DNA of 64,000 nt from Rhizobium tumorigenes (GTDB lineage Bacteria > Pseudomonadota > Alphaproteobacteria > Rhizobiales > Rhizobiaceae): positions 2,670,001 through 2,734,000 of the forward strand of contig NZ_CP117255.1 in NCBI RefSeq assembly GCF_003240565.2, in the 5' to 3' direction. The translations under genes were made by a program, and so were the position numbers. Under the pieces are notes generated by a model. That model was not told the DNA's origin, made no database searches, and saw only the letters and a list, made by a program, of their open reading frames with translations. Below, in pieces: positions 33,827 through 43,713 of this stretch (within the stretch, counting starts at the first letter, position 1; each line of letters starts with the position of its first letter).

Positions 33827-34786
33827 CTAGCGCTTCCACTCGATCCAGTCGCGCATCAGCCGGTGGGCTATGGCACCCTTCGGTGGCGAGGTATGGCCGG
33901 ATGCATCCACCCGATCCAGCATTGCCAGCGTCTCCTCCGGCGTAAACCATCGACAATCGTCGAGCTCGGTGGAGTCGATGTGGATTTCGGTGGATTTCGC
34001 TTCGGCATAGCAGCCGATCATCAACGAATGCGGCATCGGCCACGGCTGCGAGGCATGATAGCGGATGCGGCCGGTGGCGATGCCGGATTCCTCGTGAGTC
34101 TCGCGGCGCACGGCGCTTTCGATCGTCTCGCCCGGCTCCACGAAACCAGCAAGGCACGAATACATTCCAGGCGGGAAGTAGTGGCTTCGACCGAGCAGAC
34201 AGAGCCCTCTGGCCTCATCGACGACGAGCATGATGACGACGGGATCGGTGCGCGGAAAAATTGTGTGCTGACAGGCAGAGCAGATGCGCTTGTAGCCACC
34301 GAGATGGCCTTCGCTGGTACCGCCGCAGCGGCCGCAGAAGCGGTTGTCGCTGTTCCAGCGGAGGAGGCTGGCAGCCTGTGCCGCCTCGCCCAGAATTTCG
34401 CCTTCGAACAGATGCTCGCGCCACAGCGCCCGCATGTCTGTCGCCTTGTATTGGCTGGCAAGATCGTCGGCACCTACGCCCACCGGCACCGCGAGCCGCG
34501 GTTCGCCGCTCTTCTTGTAGCCGAGCAGCACTGCATTATCCCAGTCCGGCCCGAGCTCGGCTAGTTCATAGCGGGCAAACAACGGATCGAGAACCTGGCC
34601 GTCATGCTTCAGCACCAGCTTTTCACCGGCAAAGGCCAGGATATGGGTCCCGTCGATGGACAGCGCTTTTTCCACCGAGCTCTCGTCGCGATGCTCGGAG
34701 TCGCGGTTCAGCGCGTTCTCGGCAAAAGCGGTGAGGCTGCTAGGCTCGGGGTGGGGCGCGTCGGAGGTGAAGAGGGAATGGCTCAT
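33827..34786 (-). CDS. nudC: NADH pyrophosphatase / NAD-capped RNA hydrolase NudC
   Basis: This Nudix hydrolase cleaves NAD(H) and removes NAD caps from RNA. It has 319 residues: a zinc ribbon with Cys151, Cys154, Cys169, Cys172; the Nudix box at about 214-236 (GFVEPGETIESAVRRETHEESGI, with REx2EE); and the NudC signature SQPWPMPHSLM (246-256). All catalytic residues are present. Its start overlaps the HIT gene's stop by four bases, so the two are translationally coupled, and a WYL regulator follows. Confidence 0.93.
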   Translation of the reverse strand: MSHSLFTSDAPHPEPSSLTAFAENALNRDSEHRDESSVEKALSIDGTHILAFAGEKLVLKHDGQVLDPLFARYELAELGPDWDNAVLLGYKKSGEPRLAVPVGVGADDLASQYKATDMRALWREHLFEGEILGEAAQAASLLRWNSDNRFCGRCGGTSEGHLGGYKRICSACQHTIFPRTDPVVIMLVVDEARGLCLLGRSHYFPPGMYSCLAGFVEPGETIESAVRRETHEESGIATGRIRYHASQPWPMPHSLMIGCYAEAKSTEIHIDSTELDDCRWFTPEETLAMLDRVDASGHTSPPKGAIAHRLMRDWIEWKR

Positions 34787-35193
34787 GGGGACAGGGCTTT
34801 CTGCATTCGGGTCATGAAGGCGCGCATCTCGTCGTCCTCATAGGGCTCCTGATGGCCATGACCCCAGACGGGCCCCGGCCAGTTCGCATCCCCTTCGGAC
34901 CGCGCAATGACATGAACATGCAGTTGTCTGACAATATTTCCAAGGGCGCCGACATTGATTTTCACAGCCCCGGTGACGCTCTTCAACGCGCTCGACACCA
35001 TATTCGTCTCGAAGGTGAGCAAGGCCTGGTCGAGAGGTGTGAGCTCGAAAATTTCAGAGATTGCCTGCCGGCGCGGCACCAGCACAAGCCATGGCCAGCG
35101 GCGATCCTTCATCAGGCGCAGGTCGCAAAGACCCGTGATCGCAACAGACACTGTGTCCTTCGCCAGGCGATCATCGAGCACGAATGGGCTCAT
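34783..35193 (-). CDS. HIT family protein
   Basis: This 136-residue nucleotide hydrolase/transferase-fold protein has the histidine triad QLHVHVIAR in place of HxHxHxx (first His replaced by Gln: Gln-Leu-His-Val-His). The N-terminal part (VLDDRLAKDTVSVAI) is the usual extension of the family. It is coupled to nudC (4-base overlap). GGAGGAG before the ATG fixes the start. The altered triad (Q instead of H) is seen in many HIT proteins of this branch and suggests the substrate differs from Ap4A. Confidence 0.82.
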   Translation of the reverse strand: MSPFVLDDRLAKDTVSVAITGLCDLRLMKDRRWPWLVLVPRRQAISEIFELTPLDQALLTFETNMVSSALKSVTGAVKINVGALGNIVRQLHVHVIARSEGDANWPGPVWGHGHQEPYEDDEMRAFMTRMQKALSP

Positions 35194-35282
35194 GGTGTCT
35201 CCTCCAGTATTTTTTCAAATGTTTAGCAGTTTTTTTGTGGGCGTGCTTGCATTTGATGGCGAGATTGCCGATATGTCGCTCC

Positions 35283-35386
35283 GGGAGGTTGGTGGTGGAC
35301 GAGCCACTCGCCAACCGGGTCAGGTCCGGAAGGAAGCAGCCCCAACGAGCCAGGCACGGGTCATCGTGCCAGCCTCCCACCCTTTT
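35283..35386 (+). ncRNA. ffs: Signal recognition particle RNA (4.5S)
   Basis: The conserved SRP core GTCAGGTCCGGAAGGAAGCA is present at about 35319-35338, with the symmetric partner following. The ends GGGAGGTTGG (35283-35292) and CCAGCCTCCC (35369-35378) close the long hairpin with one G-T pair. A T-run at 35383-35386 may end the transcript. Location immediately upstream of dnaX is the usual place in alphaproteobacteria. The RNA binds Ffh to target membrane proteins. Confidence 0.93.
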
Positions 35387-35426
35387 CTCATAGCGATGTC
35401 CGGCTTGCCCGGCGACAAGCAGGGCG

Positions 35427-37310
35427 ATGAGCGAAATCGAGCGACCAGCAAATTCAGCCGCGTCGACCGGCACCGGCTACAGGGTGCTGGCCCGCAAGTA
35501 TCGCCCGAAGGATTTTTCGGACCTGATGGTCGGCCAGGAGCCGATGGTCCGCACCCTGACCAATGCCTTCGAGACCGGCCGCATCGCCCAGGCCTACATG
35601 CTGACCGGCGTGCGCGGCGTCGGCAAGACGACGACCGCCCGCATCCTGGCCCGTGCCCTGAATTACAAAACCGCCGAAATCGACACGCCCACCATCGACT
35701 TGCGCATGCTTGGCGAGAACTGCCAGGCAATCATGGACGGCCGCCACGTCGACGTCATCGAGATGGACGCCGCCTCGCACACCGGCATCGACGACATCCG
35801 GGAAATCATCGAGCAGGTTCGCTATCGCCCGGTGTCGGCACGCTATAAAGTCTACATCATCGACGAAGTGCACATGCTGTCGACTGCCGCCTTCAACGGC
35901 CTGTTGAAGACGCTGGAAGAGCCGCCCGAGCATGTGAAATTTATCTTCGCGACGACGGAAATCCGCAAGGTGCCGATCACGGTGCTGTCGCGCTGCCAGC
36001 GCTTTGACCTGCGCCGCATCAGCGCCTCCGATCTCGTCGGCCTGTTTTCCACCATAGCTGCCAAGGAAGGCATCGAAGCCGAGGCTGAGGCCCTGGCGAT
36101 GATCGCTCGCGCCGCCGAAGGCTCCGCCCGCGACGGCCTGTCGCTGCTCGACCAGGCAATCGCCCATGGCGGTGGCTCGGTGCAGGCCGAAACCGTGCGC
36201 TCGATGCTCGGCCTTGCCGACCGCGCCCGTATCGTCGACCTGTTCCAGCATATCGTCAAAGGCGACGTTGCCGCTGCCCTTGCCGAATTCAATGGCCAGT
36301 ACGAGGCCGGCGCCAATCCCGTCGTTGTGCTCACCGATCTTGCCGATTTCACGCATCTGGTGACACGCCTGAAATATGTGCCCGATTCGGCCAACGACCC
36401 CTCGCTGAGCGAGATCGAACGGGTAAGCGGCCTCGAATTTTCCCGGACTCTCGCAGTCACCACCCTGTCGCGCATCTGGCAAATGTTGCTGAAGGGCATT
36501 CCCGAGACCGAAAACTCCTCGCGCACGGCGGGTGCCGCTGAAATGGTGCTGATCCGCCTTGCCCACGCCGCCCACCTGCCCTCGCCGGAGGATGCCGCTA
36601 GGCGCCTGGCCGAAATCGGCAGCGACAGCGGCGGCGGCAGTCCGCGTCCCACCCCATCGGGAAACGGTAACGGCAACGGCGCTGGCGCTTCCGTTGCCTA
36701 CCAGCCAGCCACATCTAGAAACGCCCCCGAGGCGGCCCCGCGCACAAGCAGCGGAGCAGCCACGATGTTGCGCGCCGTCCCAGATGCGGCACCGCAGCCT
36801 GTTGCCACCGGCCGCACCGAGGCAAAGGCCGTCGAGGCTCCGAAGCCAAGCGTCGCCATCCGGTCGATCGGCGATATCGCCGACCTCTGCGGCGTCAAGC
36901 GCGATCCACGCCTGAAGGCCATGGTGCGCACGTTCCTGCGACCGGTGAAGCTCGAGCCCGGCCATCTCGATGTCAGCCTCGCGCCCGGCGCGCCCGGCAC
37001 GTTGCTCAATGAACTCGCCCTGAAACTCAAGGAGTGGACCGGCATCCACTGGGTCGTCAGCCTCAGCCGCGATGGCGGAGCGCCGAGCGAGACAGAGGCG
37101 GAGACCAAGGCGCAGGCACAGCGCATGGTCGATGCCAGCCAGGACCCGGACGTCGCCGCGATCCTTTCGCAGTTTCCTGGCGCCAAGATTATCGACGTGC
37201 GCGTCCGTGCCGATCCGGACGACGATGCAGGCGATGAACCGCTCGCCGCGCCGGCCGTTGCCGAATCCGACGAAGGCGATATCTTGCCGGGCGACGACAT
37301 AGAATTCTGA
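35427..37310 (+). CDS. dnaX: DNA polymerase III subunits gamma and tau
   Basis: This is the clamp-loader ATPase of replication. It has 627 residues: an N-terminal AAA+ domain with [21 protein letters not shown], Walker [19 protein letters not shown] (about 61-78), Walker [11 protein letters not shown] and sensor motif ([12 protein letters not shown]), then lid domains, a low-complexity Gly/Asn/Pro/Ala linker (about 400-470) and the C-terminal tau-type domain. The zinc module cysteines of E. coli DnaX are missing (only NCQAI), as in other alphaproteobacteria. I see no slippery heptamer that would clearly give a shortened gamma. It follows the SRP RNA; ybaB and recR are downstream. Confidence 0.95.
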   Translation: MSEIERPANSAASTGTGYRVLARKYRPKDFSDLMVGQEPMVRTLTNAFETGRIAQAYMLTGVRGVGKTTTARILARALNYKTAEIDTPTIDLRMLGENCQAIMDGRHVDVIEMDAASHTGIDDIREIIEQVRYRPVSARYKVYIIDEVHMLSTAAFNGLLKTLEEPPEHVKFIFATTEIRKVPITVLSRCQRFDLRRISASDLVGLFSTIAAKEGIEAEAEALAMIARAAEGSARDGLSLLDQAIAHGGGSVQAETVRSMLGLADRARIVDLFQHIVKGDVAAALAEFNGQYEAGANPVVVLTDLADFTHLVTRLKYVPDSANDPSLSEIERVSGLEFSRTLAVTTLSRIWQMLLKGIPETENSSRTAGAAEMVLIRLAHAAHLPSPEDAARRLAEIGSDSGGGSPRPTPSGNGNGNGAGASVAYQPATSRNAPEAAPRTSSGAATMLRAVPDAAPQPVATGRTEAKAVEAPKPSVAIRSIGDIADLCGVKRDPRLKAMVRTFLRPVKLEPGHLDVSLAPGAPGTLLNELALKLKEWTGIHWVVSLSRDGGAPSETEAETKAQAQRMVDASQDPDVAAILSQFPGAKIIDVRVRADPDDDAGDEPLAAPAVAESDEGDILPGDDIEF

Positions 37311-37347
37311 TCGAACACCAAAAGACAGCAGAAAAGGAACGAAGGCG

Positions 37348-37671
37348 ATGCGCGACATCATGGGAATGATGGGCAAGGTCAAGGAAATGCAGTCCAAGAT
37401 GGAAAAAATGCAGGCAGAAATGTCTGACATCCATGCGGAAGGCAAGTCGGGCGGCGGTCTCGTCACCGTCACCCTGAACGGCAAGGGCGAGATGATCTCG
37501 CTGAAGATCGACCCGTCTCTGTTCAAGGAAGACGATGTCGAGATCCTGGAGGATCTCGTCGTCGCAGCCCACACCGATGCCAAGGGCAAGGCCGAGGCCA
37601 TCGTCGCCGAAAAGACCAGAGAACTGACCGCCGGCCTGCCGATCCCTCCCGGCTTCAAGATGCCTTTCTGA
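37348..37671 (+). CDS. YbaB/EbfC family nucleoid-associated protein
   Basis: This 107-residue protein is the usual small dimeric DNA-binding protein found between dnaX and recR. It begins [22 protein letters not shown] (helical coiled region), has the [17 protein letters not shown] beta part and ends in [15 protein letters not shown]. Its precise role is unclear; relatives bind and shape DNA and may link to repair. AAAAGGAACG precedes the ATG 38 bases after dnaX. Probably cotranscribed with dnaX, although recR lies further on beyond a convergent MOSC gene. Confidence 0.92.
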   Translation: MRDIMGMMGKVKEMQSKMEKMQAEMSDIHAEGKSGGGLVTVTLNGKGEMISLKIDPSLFKEDDVEILEDLVVAAHTDAKGKAEAIVAEKTRELTAGLPIPPGFKMPF

Positions 37672-37708
37672 GACCTGAGATCGATCGCAGCCTGGATCTC
37701 ACCGGAGG

Positions 37709-37731
37709 ACGGTCGCGCCATGCGCGGCCGT
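37709..37731. terminator. Hairpin between ybaB and the MOSC gene
   Basis: ACGGTCGCGC and GCGCGGCCGT pair across CAT with one mismatch. It separates the two convergent genes; no T-run. Confidence 0.5.
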
Positions 37732-37752
37732 TGAGCGTTTCGCCGTCGAGCC

Positions 37753-38370
37753 TCAGGCCTGCGCTTCGATCTTCTCTCGAAACTGCTTGTGCAGCGGCGT
37801 CGACAGATAGCGCTCCCGGTCCTTGGGCGACAGCTTGCGGCCGAATGTCTTCATCATCTCCGGCATCGTCACCCGCTCGCCTTCGAACGGCTGGTATTCG
37901 ACACCGGTACCGGAAGACAGCGACGCCGGCTTCAATACGCGGCAGTAGATGCCCGGCAGACCGGCATTCATGTAGCGCTTGACGAACTTCGGGTCGCCCA
38001 TCTTGGCCGCGAAGGTGGCGCAGGGGATGCGTGGCGATGTCACCTCGAGCACGAGGTCGCCCGCCACGAACCGGTCGCCGACGGCAACATTGGCGTTGTC
38101 GAGCCCGTCGATGACGATGTTCTCGCCAAACAGGCCTGGCGGAACCGGCTGGCCGAGTTCGCGTGCCCACCAGTCGAGCGTCAGCGAGCCCTCAACGTAT
38201 ACCGCCTGGCAGGGACCTCCATGGTGCTTGCGATTGCAGACGGCGTCGCCGATCAGGCCGTTTTCATCGATCATGACTGCGCCCGAAACCGGATGCTTGT
38301 TGATGCCGGTCTTGTAGCTCTTGCCGGGCAGTTTTTCGGCATTGCCGGTGCAGACGGCGAGAATTTTCAT
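37753..38370 (-). CDS. MOSC-domain protein (molybdenum cofactor sulfurase-like)
   Basis: This 205-residue MOSC protein shows the motif HHGGPCQAVYVE, the LFGENIVIDGLDNANVAVGDRFVAG stretch and the conserved Cys in TSPRIPCATF, which would carry or transfer sulfur for the molybdenum cofactor. Such proteins (YiiM-like) act in Moco-dependent reduction of N-hydroxylated compounds. The start is ATG 38370 with AGGAGAC upstream; the much longer open frame to 39084 is antisense to recR and not coding. It is convergent with ybaB and divergent from recR (57 bases). Confidence 0.85.
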   Translation of the reverse strand: MKILAVCTGNAEKLPGKSYKTGINKHPVSGAVMIDENGLIGDAVCNRKHHGGPCQAVYVEGSLTLDWWARELGQPVPPGLFGENIVIDGLDNANVAVGDRFVAGDLVLEVTSPRIPCATFAAKMGDPKFVKRYMNAGLPGIYCRVLKPASLSSGTGVEYQPFEGERVTMPEMMKTFGRKLSPKDRERYLSTPLHKQFREKIEAQA

Positions 38371-38427
38371 GGGATGCTGTCTCCTGACGCGATTCCGTTT
38401 CTCTAGCATATGGTCTAAGAACGCCCC

Positions 38428-39033
38428 ATGGCAAAACGAGTCACCGGTCCCGAAATTGAAAAACTGATCCAGTTGCTGGCCAAAGTGCCCGGCCTCGGGC
38501 CGCGTTCGGCGCGCCGCGCGGCTCTGCATCTGATCAAGAAAAAAGACCAGTTGCTCGGCCCCCTCTCGGTGGCCATGGGCGAGGCCCACGACAAGGTCAA
38601 GATCTGCTCGCACTGCGGCAACGTCGACACCGTCGATCCCTGCACGGTGTGCACAGACGACCGCCGGGACCAGGCCGTCATCATCGTCGTCGAGGATGTC
38701 GCCGACCTCTGGGCGCTGGAGCGGGCAGCAGCGATGAACACCGCATACCACGTGCTGGGCGGTACGCTCTCGCCGCTCGACGGCGTCGGACCGGACGACC
38801 TCAACATCCGTGGCCTGGTGGCGCGCGTCGCCGAAGGTGGCATCCGCGAGATCATCATCGCCGTCAACGCCACCGTCGAGGGCCAGACGACGGCGCACTA
38901 CATCACCGACCAGCTCGCCGGCCTCGACGTCAGGATCACCCGTTTGGCCCATGGTGTTCCCGTTGGCGGCGAACTGGATTATCTCGACGAAGGCACCCTG
39001 ACGGCAGCATTGAGGGCGAGGACGCTGATATGA
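38428..39033 (+). CDS. recR: Recombination protein RecR
   Basis: RecR works with RecF and RecO to load RecA at DNA gaps. It has 201 residues: an N-terminal helix-hairpin-helix ([17 protein letters not shown]), a zinc finger with Cys60, Cys63, Cys72, Cys75, and a Toprim domain (about 80-175; [16 protein letters not shown], with the acidic residues). ATG 38428 is the usual start. It is in the classic dnaX-ybaB-recR order, interrupted by the divergent/convergent MOSC gene. Its stop overlaps the next start codon (ATGA) and so is coupled to the lytic transglycosylase. Confidence 0.96.
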   Translation: MAKRVTGPEIEKLIQLLAKVPGLGPRSARRAALHLIKKKDQLLGPLSVAMGEAHDKVKICSHCGNVDTVDPCTVCTDDRRDQAVIIVVEDVADLWALERAAAMNTAYHVLGGTLSPLDGVGPDDLNIRGLVARVAEGGIREIIIAVNATVEGQTTAHYITDQLAGLDVRITRLAHGVPVGGELDYLDEGTLTAALRARTLI

Positions 39034-40490
39034 ACGAGAGACAGATGATGCGGACGCAGACCCCCCTCTGTCACTGCGTGACATCTCCCCCGCAAGGGGG
39101 GAGATCGGGAGCGCGGGGCAACCCCTTCCAATCTCTCGGCACTATTTCAGGCTTGGCACGATCCATCCGTCATTGGTTTTGCAAAGAACCCGCGGCCAAT
39201 CTCCCCCCTTGTGGGGGAGATGTCACCGCAGGTGACAGAGGGGGGTACTCTCGGCAGCTCCTGAGCCTTGCCGCCCTTCTCCTTACCCTCGTCCCCCTCC
39301 CCGCCTTGGCAGCGCCCTCGAAGGCCGATGTCGAAGCCCAGTTCCAGACCTGGGTCAAAACCGAGATCTACCCGGAAGCGCGCAAGGCCGGCGTCTCCGA
39401 AAAGACGCTGAACGCCGCCTTTGCCGGTGTCCAGCTGAACTGGAATCTCCCCGATCTTGCGCCGCCCGGCTTCCCACCGGTAAAACAACGGCCGCAGAGC
39501 CAGGCAGAATTCTCGTCACCGGCACCCTATTTCAACAATGACCGGCTGCAACGATTGGCCGTCACCGGTCGCGGCTTCGCCTCGCAATACGCGTCGACGC
39601 TGAAGCGGATCGAGAAAACCTATGGCGTGCCCGGCTCGATCGTGCTTGCCATCTGGGGCCGCGAGACCGGCTTCGGCGCCGCCACCATGAAGAACTCGGC
39701 GATTGCCATCCTTGCGACCGACGCCTTCATGTCGACCCGCAAGGAGATGTTCCGCACCGAGCTGATCACTGCCCTCGGCATTCTCGAGCATGGCGACATC
39801 GGCCCAGACCAGTTCAAGGGCTCCTATGCCGGCGCGCTCGGACAGCCGCAGTTCATGCCGTCTAGCTATCTGAAATATGCCGTCGATTTCGACGGCGACG
39901 GTCATCGCAACATCTGGACGTCAGTGCCGGACACTCTGGCCTCGATTGCCAACTACCTGGTCCAGAAGGGCTGGCAGCGCGGCCGTGGCTGGGGTTACGA
40001 GGCGACGATACCGGCCGCCGTTTCCTGCGCCCAGGAAGGCCCGGATCTCGCCAAGCCGATTGGAAAATGGGCGGCGGACGGTATCACGCGCGTCAATGGC
40101 AGCGCCTTCCCCTCGAGCGAATTGAAGGCACCGGGCATGATGATGGTGCCGGCCGGTCGCGATGGTCCGGCCTTTATCGTCACGCCCAATTTCTATGTCA
40201 TAAAAGAGTATAACAACTCTGATCTCTATGCGCTCTATATCGGCAATCTTGCCGACCGCATCGCAGACAATGCCGGCGCCTTCAAGGGACCATGGGGCGA
40301 TGTCGGCAAGATGCTGCGCTCGGATGTCGCCGCAATGCAGAAGGCGTTGCAGCACAAGAGCTACGATGTCGGCGGTACGGACGGCTTGCCGGGCTATAAG
40401 ACGCGGCGCTCGATCGGCCAGTGGCAGGCAAAGAACGGCGAGCGGCCCACCTGCTATCCGGAGGCAAGAATGATGGGTGTGCTTAAATAG
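39030..40490 (+). CDS. Lytic murein transglycosylase (MltB type) with a repeat-encoded N-terminal insert
   Basis: This muramidase cleaves glycan chains, leaving anhydromuramic acid. From ATG 39030 it has 486 residues: a short native start ([10 protein letters not shown]), an unusual Cys/Gly/Pro-rich insert (about 11-72) translated from the palindromic repeat at 39061-39246, then a hydrophobic signal core (about 77-94, LPALAAPS). The catalytic domain carries Glu212 in WGRETGFG and the MltB features [23 protein letters not shown] and [11 protein letters not shown]-terminal peptidoglycan-binding domain is at about 415-480. The start overlaps the recR stop; no better start lies after the repeat. 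The long N-region may impair export. Confidence 0.82.
   Translation: MNERQMMRTQTPLCHCVTSPPQGGRSGARGNPFQSLGTISGLARSIRHWFCKEPAANLPPCGGDVTAGDRGGYSRQLLSLAALLLTLVPLPALAAPSKADVEAQFQTWVKTEIYPEARKAGVSEKTLNAAFAGVQLNWNLPDLAPPGFPPVKQRPQSQAEFSSPAPYFNNDRLQRLAVTGRGFASQYASTLKRIEKTYGVPGSIVLAIWGRETGFGAATMKNSAIAILATDAFMSTRKEMFRTELITALGILEHGDIGPDQFKGSYAGALGQPQFMPSSYLKYAVDFDGDGHRNIWTSVPDTLASIANYLVQKGWQRGRGWGYEATIPAAVSCAQEGPDLAKPIGKWAADGITRVNGSAFPSSELKAPGMMMVPAGRDGPAFIVTPNFYVIKEYNNSDLYALYIGNLADRIADNAGAFKGPWGDVGKMLRSDVAAMQKALQHKSYDVGGTDGLPGYKTRRSIGQWQAKNGERPTCYPEARMMGVLK
39061..39246. repeat. RIME-like palindromic repeat inside the transglycosylase gene
   Basis: The left end CCCCCCTCTGTCAC plus an adjacent hairpin (ATCTCCCCC/GGGGGGAGAT, 39083-39105) is mirrored by the right end (ATCTCCCCCC/GGGGGAGAT, then GTGACAGAGGGGGG at 39233-39246). 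The two palindromic arms surround about 90 unique bases. Such mosaic elements (RIME1-type) are dispersed in rhizobial genomes, usually between genes. Here it keeps the reading frame. Confidence 0.7.
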
Positions 40491-40567
40491 CCGCTGGCGA
40501 TTGCAGACCTTGCAATTTGGTAAAAACCTGGCTATATCGCATTCAAATTCTTGATCGTCTGATGAAG

Positions 40568-40597
40568 GGTGGGCCGCGAGGACCCGCTCTTTTTTAT
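40568..40597 (+). terminator. Possible weak terminator before rimP
   Basis: GGGT..ACCC encloses a G/C-rich loop and is followed by GCTCTTTTTT. The stem is short; it may end the transglycosylase transcript or attenuate the rimP-nusA-infB operon. Confidence 0.35.
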
Positions 40598-40638
40598 TAG
40601 CTCGAGCATGGAATGCCAAATTTTCCAGGAGCGCATGC

Positions 40639-41256
40639 TTGTCGGACCTGACACCCGCCGAAGACCCAAACGAACCCCGCCTGATCGTCGAAACCGGTCT
40701 GGACCAGCGCGTCGCCGCCATCATCGAACCGGTGATTGTTGACCTCGGCTACCGCCTCGTGCGCGTCCGGCTGATGAACCAGAACGGTGCGACGCTGCAG
40801 ATCATGGCGGAGCGGCCGGACGGCACGATGAACGTCCAGGATTGCGAAGCCGTTTCACAAGCCGTTTCTCCGGCTTTGGATGTGGATGATCCGATCGATA
40901 AAGCGTATCATCTCGAAGTATCATCGCCGGGCATCGATCGCCCCATGGTGCGCAAGTCGGATTTCAGCCGCTGGCAGGGCAACCTCGTCAAGTGCGAGAC
41001 TTCGATATTGGTCGACAACCGCAAGCGCTTCCGCGGCAAGATCGTCGCCGTGGATTCCGATGGATTTACCATCGAACGTGACCAGCCGGCCTACGGCGAA
41101 GATCCGAAGGTCGTTATTCCGTTCACGACGCTAGCCGAAGCGAAGCTTATTCTGACTGACGATCTCATTCGTGATGCGCTGAAGGCCGACAAGATGGCCA
41201 AGGCAGCGAACCAGAACGAACAAGAAGAAGACGAAGATACTTCACCGATAGACTAA
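40639..41256 (+). CDS. rimP: Ribosome maturation factor RimP
   Basis: RimP assists 30S subunit assembly. It has 205 residues: an N-terminal alpha-beta domain ([22 protein letters not shown]), the acidic [19 protein letters not shown], then the conserved [20 protein letters not shown] and an Sm-like C-terminal domain (about 100-170), ending in an acidic tail. The start is TTG 40639, forced by frame, with CAGGAGCG nine bases upstream. It begins the rimP-nusA-ylxR-infB operon, with nusA after 45 bases. Confidence 0.92.
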   Translation: MSDLTPAEDPNEPRLIVETGLDQRVAAIIEPVIVDLGYRLVRVRLMNQNGATLQIMAERPDGTMNVQDCEAVSQAVSPALDVDDPIDKAYHLEVSSPGIDRPMVRKSDFSRWQGNLVKCETSILVDNRKRFRGKIVAVDSDGFTIERDQPAYGEDPKVVIPFTTLAEAKLILTDDLIRDALKADKMAKAANQNEQEEDEDTSPID

Positions 41257-41301
41257 CCGCCCACGGGACGGGAACCCGGGCAGGAAGACGGAGAAATTAA
41301 A

Positions 41302-42924
41302 ATGGCAGTCAGTGCGAACCGCCTGGAACTTCTGCAGATCGCAGACGCCGTGGCGCGCGAAAAGGTCATCGATCGCGAGATCGTTCTTGCCGCTATGGCA
41401 GACGCGATCCAGAAGGCTGCGCGCTCCCGTTACGGTTCGGAATCGAACATCCGCGCGGACATCAACCCGAAGACCGGTGAAATCCGTCTGCAGCGTCTGC
41501 TCGAAGTGGTCGAAGTAGCCGAAGACTATGCGATCCAGATCCCGTTGGAACTGGCTCGTGACCGCAACCCCGACGCTGCCCTTGGCGACTTCATCGCCGA
41601 TCCGCTGCCGCCGATGGATTTCGGCCGCATCGCCGCCCAGTCGGCCAAGCAGGTCATCGTCCAGAAGGTCCGCGAAGCCGAGCGTGACCGTCAGTACGAC
41701 GAGTTCAAGGAACGCGTCGGCGAAATCATCAACGGAACCGTCAAGCGCGTCGAATACGGCAACGTCATCGTCGATCTCGGTCGTGGCGAAGGCATCATCC
41801 GTCGCGACGAGATGATCCCGCGCGAGAACTTCCGCTACGGCGACCGCGTCCGCGCCTTTGTCTATGACGTCCGCCGCGAACAGCGCGGTCCGCAAATCTT
41901 CCTGTCGCGTACCCATCCGCAGTTCATGGTGAAGCTCTTCACCATGGAAGTGCCGGAAATTTACGACGGCATCATCCAGGTGAAGTCGGTTGCCCGCGAC
42001 CCGGGTTCGCGCGCCAAGATCGCCGTGATCTCGAACGATTCGTCGATCGATCCGGTCGGTGCCTGCGTCGGTATGCGCGGTTCGCGCGTCCAGGCTGTTG
42101 TCGCCGAACTGCAGGGCGAGAAGATCGACATCATTCCGTGGAGCCAAGAGCCGGCGACTTTCGTCGTTAACGCCCTGCAGCCTGCCGAAGTCACCAAGGT
42201 CGTGCTTGACGAAGATGCAGAGCGCATCGAAGTCGTCGTGCCTGACGAACAGCTGTCGCTGGCCATCGGCCGTCGCGGCCAGAACGTCCGCCTTGCTTCG
42301 CAGCTGACCGGCTGGGACATCGACATCATGACGGAAGCCGAGGAATCGGAACGCCGCCAGAAGGAATTCAACGAACGCACCACCCTGTTCATGGATGCGC
42401 TCGACGTCGACGAGATGGTCGGCCAGGTCCTCGCCTCCGAAGGCTTTGCCCAGGTCGAGGAACTCGCATTCGTCGATCTCGAGGAAATCGCCTCGATCGA
42501 CGGCTTCGACGAGGAAACAGCTCAGGAAATCCAGCAGCGTGCGCGCGAATTCATCGAGCGTAACGAAGCCGAGATGGACGAGAAACGCAAGGCGCTCGGC
42601 GTTACCGACGAATTGCTGCAGATCAACGGCATGACCGCCCCGATGATGGTGGCGCTCGGCGAAGACGGCATCAAGACGCTCGAAGACTTTGCGGGCTGCG
42701 CCTCCGACGACTTGATCGGCTGGACGGAACGCAAGAACGGCGAGACCAAGAAGTTCGAAGGCCTGTTCTCCAAGCTGGAGGTCTCGCGCGTTGAAGCCGA
42801 ACAGATGGTCATTCAGGCACGTCTGGCCGTCGGCTGGATCACCGAAGACGAAGCAACTGTGCAGCTTGCAGAGGTGACCGAAGCCGAACCTGAGGCTGAG
42901 CCCGATGCCGAGCAGGGAGCATGA
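41302..42924 (+). CDS. nusA: Transcription termination/antitermination factor NusA
   Basis: NusA binds RNA polymerase and modulates pausing, termination and antitermination. It has 540 residues: an N-terminal RNAP-binding domain (1-130), an S1 domain (about 135-200, [21 protein letters not shown]), two KH domains (about 205-345; [19 protein letters not shown] and [20 protein letters not shown]), then two helix-hairpin-helix acidic repeats (about 365-520) and an acidic tail. The overall length is normal for alphaproteobacteria. Its stop overlaps the ylxR start (ATGA). Confidence 0.97.
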   Translation: MAVSANRLELLQIADAVAREKVIDREIVLAAMADAIQKAARSRYGSESNIRADINPKTGEIRLQRLLEVVEVAEDYAIQIPLELARDRNPDAALGDFIADPLPPMDFGRIAAQSAKQVIVQKVREAERDRQYDEFKERVGEIINGTVKRVEYGNVIVDLGRGEGIIRRDEMIPRENFRYGDRVRAFVYDVRREQRGPQIFLSRTHPQFMVKLFTMEVPEIYDGIIQVKSVARDPGSRAKIAVISNDSSIDPVGACVGMRGSRVQAVVAELQGEKIDIIPWSQEPATFVVNALQPAEVTKVVLDEDAERIEVVVPDEQLSLAIGRRGQNVRLASQLTGWDIDIMTEAEESERRQKEFNERTTLFMDALDVDEMVGQVLASEGFAQVEELAFVDLEEIASIDGFDEETAQEIQQRAREFIERNEAEMDEKRKALGVTDELLQINGMTAPMMVALGEDGIKTLEDFAGCASDDLIGWTERKNGETKKFEGLFSKLEVSRVEAEQMVIQARLAVGWITEDEATVQLAEVTEAEPEAEPDAEQGA

Positions 42925-43613
42925 CCGCGGCACTCCAACAGGATGTTGCGCTTGACGACGACGATGTACCGACCGAGGAAAAAAACGGTCGCATGTGCAT
43001 CGTCACCCGCGAAAGCGGTGATTTGGACGACCTGATCCGGTTCGTCGCCGCGCCAGACGGCACGGTGGTACCGGATCTGAAGCGGCAATTGCCGGGACGC
43101 GGATGCTGGGTCAAGCTTGACCGGGCAACAGTCGACAAGGCGGTGGCAAAGAAGCTCTTTGCCCGCGCCTTGAAGGCAGATGTGAAGGCCGCCGAGGATC
43201 TCGGCGAAACTGTCGAGCGACTGCTGAAGATGCAGCTTGCCGGCATGATGCATATGGCCCGCAAGGCCAGCCAGTTTATCAACGGCTCGTCGAAGGTCGA
43301 CGGGGCAATCAGATCAGGCGGCGCCATTGCCGTCTACCACGCCGCGGACGCAGCCGATGACGGCGTCCGGAAAATCGACCAGGCCCGCAAGGCCTGGCAT
43401 CTCGGAATGGAAACCGAGCATGAAATACCATCTTCCCGTCCGTTCACGACGGCGGAAATGGACGAACTGATGGGCCAGAACGCTTTTATCCACGCCTGCG
43501 CGCTTGCAGGGCAGGCGGGTGAAGGTGTAGTGAAACGCGCAAACCTGCTCGAACGGTACCGCAACGGCGGTCAGTCCCGGGCAACGGGCGCCGCTGGCCA
43601 GCTAACACAATGA
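42921..43613 (+). CDS. RNA-binding protein with YlxR (DUF448) and L7Ae-like domains
   Basis: This 230-residue fusion has an N-terminal YlxR domain (about 22-90: GRMCIVTRESGDLDDLIRFVAAPDGTVVPDLKRQLPGRGCWVKLDR, with the conserved arginine/cysteine positions) and a C-terminal L7Ae-like RNA-binding part (about 95-190). It sits between nusA and infB, as in many bacteria; its role in translation or RNA metabolism is not firmly known. The start overlaps nusA by four bases. The acidic N-terminal extension before YlxR is variable. Confidence 0.88.
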   Translation: MTAALQQDVALDDDDVPTEEKNGRMCIVTRESGDLDDLIRFVAAPDGTVVPDLKRQLPGRGCWVKLDRATVDKAVAKKLFARALKADVKAAEDLGETVERLLKMQLAGMMHMARKASQFINGSSKVDGAIRSGGAIAVYHAADAADDGVRKIDQARKAWHLGMETEHEIPSSRPFTTAEMDELMGQNAFIHACALAGQAGEGVVKRANLLERYRNGGQSRATGAAGQLTQ

Positions 43614-43713
43614 CGCGGACATCGGTAAACGCCGGACGCATCGTTAAGGTACATCGAATTAAAGACAGGGTCTGATGGTAGTCATCCGCCCTGTTTGAAG
43701 GAACAGGACCGGA

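Noticed and set aside
35600..35700. Programmed frameshift in dnaX giving a gamma form
   Set aside because: No A-rich slippery heptamer with a following stem was seen in the expected region of the gene.
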